From assembly GCA_030060845.1 (NCBI GenBank), contig CP094379.1, forward strand, positions 379,737 to 443,736: 64,000 bases of DNA, written 5' to 3'. The translations under genes and the position numbers were made by a program. Below, one piece after another: positions 58,306-64,000 of the stretch. This DNA comes from Candidatus Midichloria sp. (lineage in GTDB: Bacteria; Pseudomonadota; Alphaproteobacteria; Rickettsiales; Midichloriaceae). Position 1 is the first letter of the stretch, and every line of letters begins with the position of its first letter. The notes below the pieces were generated by a model that did no database searches, had not been told where the DNA came from, and saw nothing but the letters and a program-made list of their open reading frames with translations.

Positions 58306-58797
58306 TCACTTCGAAGAGGATTCTTTTTTACATAAGTAGCCAATGAAATTCTTTACTGACTGTATTTCGTAATTATCATCAGCAATAACTCTATTATTAT
58401 GAAATATAGTAACATGCGGTATAGTACCGCGGTATTTTATACCATTGTTAAAAAGAGCTAGCCCAATTTTTTCTTTCAAGCTCGTTAAAATAATAAAACT
58501 TATCTTCATATTCTTTATAAAAAGCGAGAATTTTTTTCAAATTATTAACATTTTCATCTAAAGAGAGCATAATAACCTTCACCTTCTTACCAGTTTTATA
58601 CTCAGCCTCCAGTTCTAGTACTTCAGAAATGGCATTTTTACAGACCTCACACCATGAAGTAAACATAAACAGTAAGGTGATTGGCTGTTTATCTGCCATG
58701 ATATCACTAAACTTCTCAATATCCAAATTCTGCAATTGTACTGCAGCGGTATCTCTTGAATTTACTGTGATAAGCGCAATAATAAAAAATAAAGTTA
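58306..58797 (-). pseudogene. TlpA-like thioredoxin-domain protein, frameshifted at an A6 tract
   Basis: The N-terminal frame (to 58448) has the thioredoxin-fold block FTSWCEVCKNAISEV, a CxxC active site (CEVC), and then continues in the next frame (58306-58509) with a typical cis-Pro region YRGTIPHVTIFHNNRV. The join falls on AAAAAA at about 58470, where a one-base slip gives ERK-IGLALFNNG. The hydrophobic run LFFIIALITV upstream looks like the signal peptide, but no ATG precedes it in frame: the start may be ATT or ATA just after the ctpA stop, or the TTG at 58735. It is either a dying gene or one rescued by slippage. Confidence 0.6.
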
Positions 58798-58800
58798 TAA

Positions 58801-60147
58801 TTATTTAACTTTTTTAGCATTGTTATTCTCGACAATAGTTTTCTTATATAAAGACATAGATTTTACCACATCTGCAGCTCTCAAGAGTTGAAAATCATTA
58901 GATTCTTCAAAATTAAATAACGAAGAAAGCATTAGTTCATTGTTATTATCAGAGTGAGTTAATCCATTAGAAGTATTTGGCTTCTTAGAAATATGACCGA
59001 CTAGCGAAGATTCTGACATTGCGATTCCCTTTTTATCCAGCGGCTTAATAGTTGCTTCAGGTACTACTATATCTGGAATTATCCCATGAGCCTGTATAGA
59101 CGTGCCAGATGGGGTATAATAAAGTGAGGTAGTAATCTTAACAGCAGCGCCGTTAAATAACGGTATAATTTTTTGCACTGACCCTTTGCCAAATGATTTT
59201 ACACCAACTATTAAAGCTCTTTTATTGTCTTGTAAAGCCCCAGCAACAATCTCAGCAGCAGAAGCAGAACCAGAATTAATTAGTACTGCAATTGGTAGTC
59301 CTTTCGTGATATCTTCTCCGTTGGCTTTTAGAACTTGGTTATATTCTGAATTTCTAGACCCAACAGTTACTATATCACCTCCAACTAAAAATAGATCTGA
59401 GACCTCTTTAGCTTGCGCAAGTATACCGCCAGGGTTAGATCTAAGGTCAAGAACCAACCCTAATAGATTAGGATTACCCTTAATCATATTAAGCCAATCC
59501 TTTTTGACAGTACTAGCAGCTTTATCATTGAACATAGAAATTTTGATATAACCAACGGTTCCACCAGCTATTGTTTTACTTCTGACCGGAGTTATTCTTA
59601 TAATTTCTCTTTCTAAATTTACGTCAATAACGCCAGTAGAATCTTGATAAATTTTTAAAGAAATTTTAGTGCCAGGATCCCCTCTTAATTTCTCGCTAAC
59701 TTCACCTAAATTCATTCCCTTAACTAATTTACCATCAATCATAGTTATATAATCCCCAGCTCTTATTCCAGCTTTATATGCAGGAGAATCTTCATATGGC
59801 GCAATAACTTTTATCATTCCGTTTTCCATAGTCAATTCCATCCCTAAACCACCAAATTCCCCTTTGGTAGAATTTTTCATTTCTTGATAAGATTTTGGAC
59901 TTAGGTATGCAGAATGAGGATCTAATAGAGATAATAATCCTTGTGCTGCATATTCAAAAATCTTAGCATCACTTAAGTATTCAACATATTCCAATTTTAT
60001 AATATTAAAGATTGTGTTGAATAATTTGAAGCTTCCATTTTCTTTACTAGAAGATGTTATATTACCTGCTAACGCCCCATTCATGCAAAAAAATAAAATA
60101 AAACTTAAAAAATTAAGCAGGTTTATCAATTTACTTAAATATCTCAT
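58801..60147 (-). CDS. ctpA: Carboxy-terminal processing protease CtpA (S41 family)
   Basis: The protein (448 residues from the start at MRYLSKL; 452 from 60159) has a signal segment, a PDZ domain (GGLGMELTMENGMIKVIAPY and DSPAYKAGIRAGDYITMIDG), and an S41 catalytic domain with Ser in NSGSASAAEIVAGAL and Lys in SFGKGSVQ. The GGIL-type block LRSNPGGILAQAKEV is typical. It trims C-termini of periplasmic proteins. It overlaps the CDGSH gene by 17 bases, and the thioredoxin-like gene follows directly. Confidence 0.95.
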   Translation of the reverse strand: MRYLSKLINLLNFLSFILFFCMNGALAGNITSSSKENGSFKLFNTIFNIIKLEYVEYLSDAKIFEYAAQGLLSLLDPHSAYLSPKSYQEMKNSTKGEFGGLGMELTMENGMIKVIAPYEDSPAYKAGIRAGDYITMIDGKLVKGMNLGEVSEKLRGDPGTKISLKIYQDSTGVIDVNLEREIIRITPVRSKTIAGGTVGYIKISMFNDKAASTVKKDWLNMIKGNPNLLGLVLDLRSNPGGILAQAKEVSDLFLVGGDIVTVGSRNSEYNQVLKANGEDITKGLPIAVLINSGSASAAEIVAGALQDNKRALIVGVKSFGKGSVQKIIPLFNGAAVKITTSLYYTPSGTSIQAHGIIPDIVVPEATIKPLDKKGIAMSESSLVGHISKKPNTSNGLTHSDNNNELMLSSLFNFEESNDFQLLRAADVVKSMSLYKKTIVENNNAKKVK

Positions 60148-60415
60148 ATTTCTCTTCAAAGTTTTTTAATAATTTATGACTACCGTCGCATATAGCTCCT
60201 TTCTTGCTATATTTACAACCACAGAACCTTATAATTCTACTCTCTTCCGTTTTATATTCAATAGGTAAAAAACCCGTATCTTTATGAGAACCATCACAAA
60301 ATGGTTGACTATTACTCAAACCGCAAGAACACCAATAATAAGCCTTACCGCCCTCAATTTCAATTTTTATTGAATGTAAAGTTGCAATTTTTGGTAATTT
60401 TGTTTTATTTGACAT
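60131..60415 (-). CDS. CDGSH iron-sulfur domain protein, two domains
   Basis: The 94-residue protein has two CDGSH signatures: CSCGLSNSQPFCDGSH near residue 28-43 and CGCKYSKKGAICDGSH near 67-82. Each C-x-C-x2-[ST]-x3-P-x-CDGxH type motif binds a 2Fe-2S cluster with three Cys and one His. Double-domain (type 3, MitoNEET-related) proteins are small and common in Alphaproteobacteria and mitochondria. Function unclear; perhaps cluster or electron transfer. It overlaps the ctpA start. Confidence 0.92.
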   Translation of the reverse strand: MSNKTKLPKIATLHSIKIEIEGGKAYYWCSCGLSNSQPFCDGSHKDTGFLPIEYKTEESRIIRFCGCKYSKKGAICDGSHKLLKNFEEKYEIFK

Positions 60416-60478
60416 AAAAATAAGTTATTTTTGCTCAATGCTTAACTTAATTAAAATACAATTACAATAAAAATTTTT

Positions 60479-60913
60479 ATGTCTGATGTTCTAAAAATAT
60501 ATTGCGATGGTGCGTGCTCTGGTAATCCAGGTAAAGGCGGCTGGGGAGCAATTTTAATTTGGAAAGGTACTAACAAAAAAATATCTGGATTTGAAAAGGA
60601 TACTACAAATAATCGTATGGAACTAACTGCTGCAATTGAAGCATTAAAAGTTATTAAAAAAAATGTTAAAATAGAAATTTATACTGATAGCAAATATGTA
60701 TGTAGCGGAATAACTAATTGGATTCAAAAATGGAAGAAAAACAATTGGCGTAATAAAAATAAATCAATAAAAAATGTAGATCTTTGGCACGAGCTTGAAT
60801 TTTTATCAAGCAACCTTGATGTGTCATGGCATTGGATTAGGGGACACAATGGTGATTTGTATAACGAAAAAGCTGATAAGCTTGCAGCAACTGCGATAAA
60901 ATATGGAAAGTAA
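60479..60913 (+). CDS. rnhA: Ribonuclease HI
   Basis: The 144-residue protein has all four acidic catalytic residues: Asp in YCDGACSGNPGKGGWGAI, Glu in NNRMELTAAIEAL, Asp in YTDSKYVCSGI, and Asp in YNEKADKLAA. It degrades RNA in RNA-DNA hybrids. It is the first plus-strand gene after the long minus-strand block. The ATG has a weak binding site. Confidence 0.97.
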   Translation: MSDVLKIYCDGACSGNPGKGGWGAILIWKGTNKKISGFEKDTTNNRMELTAAIEALKVIKKNVKIEIYTDSKYVCSGITNWIQKWKKNNWRNKNKSIKNVDLWHELEFLSSNLDVSWHWIRGHNGDLYNEKADKLAATAIKYGK

Positions 60914-61203
60914 AGTTATTTCAATAAAAGAAAGAATAAAAAAAGTTGTAGATTATATCGTGAGTATTATAGAAAAAGAAACAGCTGTAATAAACAAATA
61001 GATCTTGTCTTTGCAACAATTGAGGATATATACAGAGATTACAGTATTTTAAAATAGATGTTAAAATATTAGAACCAGAAAAAGCGATGCTTTTAGCTGC
61101 AATTGAAAATTTTGAAGAGTACCTAAAAAAGTTAGAGAATAAACATAAAGAGCAATTAATCTACTTAATGAAGTATAAAAAAGTTATAAAAGCTTATAAA
61201 TAA
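60902..61203 (+). pseudogene. Unrecognised small helical protein, broken
   Basis: From an ATG overlapping the end of rnhA, a frame reads MESKVISIKERIKKVVDYIV and stops at about 61000. A second open part (about 61047-61203) reads EKAMLLAAIENFEEYLKKLE, then LIYLMKYKKVIKAYK. Together they look like one charged, helical protein of about 100 residues interrupted by stops. I do not recognise it. Confidence 0.4.
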
Positions 61204-61216
61204 TTTAGATTAGTCC

Positions 61217-61672
61217 ATGCACCACTTCAGTAAAAGAATAATTAGTGATTACAAAATCAAACAGCTTTACAAATTGATATCAGATATTAATCAATATTCT
61301 AAGTTCATTCCCTGGTGCAATAATTTAAGAATATTAAAACAAGAAAAGAATTCTATAGAAGCTGAAATAGTAATAAAAGTGCTGGGAATACATGAAAAAT
61401 ATATTTCCAAAATTATCTTATTTCCGATAAAGAAAGGAAAAGCTGCAGTTTTAATAACTTCTAACTCCAGCCCTTTTAAACAAATGGAAAGCCAGTGGCT
61501 ATTAACTAAAATTGATAACAATCGGTCTGAAGTGCGTTTCTCAATTACTTTTGCCATAAAATCCAAAATATTGGAGTTAGTTATTAGCCAAACTCTACCA
61601 CTAGCTTGTAATAAAATTATTAATGCCTTCCAAACCAGGGCTAATAAGCTTTTTAACAAAGAAGTAAATTGA
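61217..61672 (+). CDS. RatA/COQ10-like START-domain protein
   Basis: The 151-residue protein starts MHHFSKRIISDYKIKQLYKL and has ISDINQYSKFIPWCNNLRIL, the conserved VxxVExYPxFLPWC block of the COQ10/RatA polyketide cyclase-like family, and a C-terminal amphipathic helix. Homologues bind ubiquinone (COQ10) or inhibit 70S formation (RatA toxin). Role here undetermined; it is typical of single-gene loci in Alphaproteobacteria and is intact. Confidence 0.85.
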   Translation: MHHFSKRIISDYKIKQLYKLISDINQYSKFIPWCNNLRILKQEKNSIEAEIVIKVLGIHEKYISKIILFPIKKGKAAVLITSNSSPFKQMESQWLLTKIDNNRSEVRFSITFAIKSKILELVISQTLPLACNKIINAFQTRANKLFNKEVN

Positions 61673-62069
61673 TGAACCGTCTTTACTAGAGGCTTCAAGA
61701 AGTACTTTGATAGCCTACTAAATAATGATTTTTAAATACTAGCATTGCTTGATATCACCTTCAAGTATTACTATATTAAACGTATTAATTTTTTGTTGGA
61801 GTGTAAACTTGATAACGTTCAATAGCAAAATACTTACAATAGCTACCATTGGCTTAATGATATACATAGGTTACCTACAAAAAAGGGAAGTATGCCTTCA
61901 AATCTTAACATGCAACAAGATTTTGAAGAAGCAATAGGTTTTAAATAAGTCAAAAAACGCTATGTATAAAATTGAAGTCCCCCCAAAAATAAAAAATACG
62001 AAGACTATAGCCCCTTAGAAAAACTAATATATAATTTCTCTAAAAGTGAAAGAAAAGAGTGGTAAATGG
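61673..62069. other. Non-coding stretch before the RND remnant
   Basis: Nothing convincing. One open frame (about 61810-61937) starts with a hydrophobic LITFNSKILTIATIGLMIYI and could be a leftover membrane helix; the rest is stops. Confidence 0.4.
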
Positions 62070-63690
62070 AGAAGTTATTAATGCATTTGTAGATTGTAGA
62101 AGATGATTATATATACTTCTGTTCATTATGATGTTGTTGGGCTATTTAGCGTATATCCGAATACCTAAAGAAAGCAATCCTGATGTAAAAATAGCAATGA
62201 TATATGCTTTAATGCAATATACCGGTATTTCTCCAGAAGATGGACAAAGGTTACTACTACAACCTATGGAAAATGCCTTAAGATCTGTTGCTGGAATAAC
62301 CAAGATGACACCTTACACCCAAGAAGGCAGTGCTAATATAATACTAGAGTTTGATGCATGGTTTGATAGTGATAAAGCTTTAAGAGACGTAAAAGATAAG
62401 GTTAGTGATACAACCTACAAATTGCCAAAGAGCTGATACACCAACTATGCATGAGATAAATCTAAGTTTAGAGCCAATTTTAAATGCCATAGTCACAGGC
62501 AACGTTGATGAAAGGAGTTTAGTTACTCTAGCAAAAGATTTGAAAGACAAGATAGAAGAAGTTAAGGAGTTCTAGAAGTAAAGATAGGTGGAGAAAAAAG
62601 TACGCTATAGAAATTATAATTAAACCAGCAATACTCGAGATGTATGGGATTGCAATTGATTTAATTGCACAGATTATTGCTTCTAATAATGTATTGGTTC
62701 CTGCCAGAATTTTAAACCTGTGGAGGAGAGTATGCAAAAAATACCAATCTAAGTTAAAGGCGTAAATGGATTTCTCTCCTTTCCAATAAGGCAAGCAAAA
62801 ATGGGGTATTAAGGCTTGGAGATATTGCCCCACAGTGAAAAAACTTTTAAAGGTATAAAAACTTATTGCAAGAGTAAACAGTAAATCAGCAGCTGTATCA
62901 GAAATCTCTAAAAGAAGTGAGGTAAATATTATAAATACAGTGGCTGCAGTCAAAGAAATGATTAAGAAGAATTCAAAATTCTTGCCTTCACCTACTGAAA
63001 TTATGTATTCCCAAGGTCAATCTGATCAGATTAACGAAATTATAGCAGATTTAGAAAACAGTATCATCCTCGCTGGAATCTTGGTTATAATAGTCATTGT
63101 CTTATCAGTTGGGGGGGGGCACGCTTAACATTGTTAATTGCTCTATCGCTCCTTGCGTCATTTTTAGTCAGAGTTCTATTACTATACTACATGAGTCTTA
63201 CATTCAACATAGTTGTATTGTTTAGCTTAATATTAACCGTCGGAATGATAGTTGATGATGTAAAGGTAAGTTGATGATAAAGAAATATTTCTGGAAGATA
63301 CCACTGCCATAGTTTAGCTAGAGCTTGAAGATTGGCAACCAAGAAAAAAAGCTGTAGAAATTTTTGCAGATATAACTGAAAGATTAAAGTCCATCAATGG
63401 ATATGACCTAGGAAGAGATGATAAAGATCAACAAGAACCTGGCTCTTTTTTAGTTAAAGCCTTCTTTTTAGCCCCTGTTATAATGTTCATGATTATGTTA
63501 ATCCAGTTCAACAGCTTTTATCATATTTTTATAGTTATAAATGCTGTACTATTATCAACAGTTGGCGTTTTGATAGGGCTTATCCTATCTTGGCAACCAT
63601 TTGGTATAGTGATGTGCAGAATAGATATTATTGCATTAGCAAGAGTTGTGCTTAACAATAACATACTATGTAATTAGAACCTGCGCCCAA
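62070..63690 (+). pseudogene. RND-family efflux transporter, decayed
   Basis: Blocks of an AcrB-like pump appear in order. The N-terminal helix and YIRIPKESNPDVKIAMIYAL, then GISPEDGQRLLLQPMENALR (family GAxPExVExxVxxPIExAL), lie at 62128-62436. EMIKKNSKFLPS and the helix ENSIILAGILVIIVIVLSV lie at 62940-63110. VGMIVDD (normally VGLVVDDAIV) is near 63250. The last part, MLIQFNSFYHIFIVINAVLL, VGVLIGLILSWQPFGIVM and ALARVVLNNNI (normally GIVVNNAIV), ends near 63660. Most of the periplasmic and many membrane regions are gone or out of frame. A poly-G run (63112-63120) marks one break. Substrate unknown. Confidence 0.85.
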
Positions 63691-63754
63691 AGGATAAGGC
63701 TTATCTTACTTAGGAACCATTAACAACCCTGAAGTTTTAATAAGAGATAAAGCA

Positions 63755-64000
63755 ATAAATCTAAAGAAAGTATATGAAGTTTATCAAATCGCATAGCTAA
63801 TCTACAGTTTGTTTTAATCCTAGCAAATAAACTCTCTATTCTATACCTCTCCATTTATAAATGGTCTTTATATCAAATCTAAAATTCACTCTTCTATTCC
63901 TTTTATTAGGTATCTCATGCTCAATGTCATTATCTTTAACCAGCTTCGTATTTTATCCGTACCATAAGCCTTTATTTCCATCTTTTTACATCAGCACAAT
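63755..64000 (-). pseudogene. IS5-family transposase, 3' part
   Basis: The minus strand reads YGTDKIRSWLK, then NDIEHEIPNKRNRRVNFRFD, and after a one-base shift ERYRIESLFARIKTNCRLAM, then RFDKLHIL. This is the C-terminal half of IS5-type DDE transposases (GYDSDxxR, IPPRRNRK, ExxFxRLKxxRRIATRYDK). The rest lies beyond the window. Confidence 0.75.

Noticed and set aside
62528..62953. Minus-strand hydrophobic frame of 141 residues
   Set aside because: Antisense of the decayed RND gene; hydrophobic runs in AT-rich DNA commonly give such shadows.
1..64000. A hidden defence island, CRISPR array, toxin-antitoxin pair, secretion system or other undescribed multi-gene system
   Set aside because: No regularly spaced repeats, no Cas, restriction, TA or secretion motifs, and almost every open frame falls into a known housekeeping family. 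The non-coding stretches are legible as decayed known genes or show nothing.

Overview
The window reads as chromosome of an obligately intracellular alphaproteobacterium of the order Rickettsiales, or a close relative. The evidence is its low GC with strong A/T third positions, many decayed genes in several stages of erosion, a set of genes typical of the group (NtrX-type regulator, NhaA and CPA2 antiporters, class I fructose-bisphosphate aldolase, FdxA, PhaR, divergent polysaccharide deacetylase, COQ10/RatA) and insertion sequences of types common in these symbionts. Dxs (MEP isoprenoid pathway) argues against the genus Rickettsia itself. I cannot fix the family.

Layout. 1-6.3 kb: end of an NtrX-like regulator, a NadD-RsfS fusion, Lon, then divergent MreD and PBP2. 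6.3-11.8 kb: a decayed tract with an IS630 remnant, an FG-GAP fragment, a 48-bp exact copy of part of a reductase gene, and a former five-gene operon (dacB, ccoI/fixI, HAD phosphatase, phzF, dCMP deaminase) in which only the HAD and deaminase genes are still open. 11.8-17.8 kb: tRNA-Thr, ferredoxin FdxA, tRNA-Leu, a broken ribH in front of nusB, dxs, gltX and a strong terminator. 18.2-29.5 kb: two copies of one IS4/IS701-like element in opposite orientation bracket nuoI, aldolase, tadA, a ppx/gppA remnant, secD, phaR, lptF, the wreck of sucA-sucB and an intact lpd. 29.6-36.6 kb: a FolM-like reductase, KefB-type and NhaA antiporters, LolC/E, TyrS, and a broken queF.

36.6-54.7 kb: a complete, collinear str-S10-spc-alpha supercluster on the minus strand, from rpsL through fusA, tuf, the ribosomal proteins, secY and adk to rpoA and rplQ. 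Every gene is intact, and there is a good promoter before rpsL and another before rpsM. 55-61.7 kb: an XRE regulator, Lnt, a dead polysaccharide deacetylase, a frameshifted thioredoxin-like gene, CtpA, a CDGSH protein, RNase H and a RatA/COQ10 protein. 61.7-64 kb: wreckage of an RND pump and an IS5-type transposase.

Taken together, translation, transcription, secretion, envelope lipoprotein maturation and cell elongation are preserved. Accessory metabolism at these loci is being lost: riboflavin (ribH), queuosine (queF), 2-oxoglutarate dehydrogenase (sucAB), a copper P-type ATPase, PBP4, a polyphosphatase-like protein and RND efflux. I found no defence island, CRISPR array, secretion system or other convincing new system. 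The most interesting points are the NadD-RsfS fusion, the 2-oxoglutarate dehydrogenase loss, two frameshifts at A6 tracts, the 48-bp exact repeat, the extended L30 and the paired IS copies that share one frameshift.
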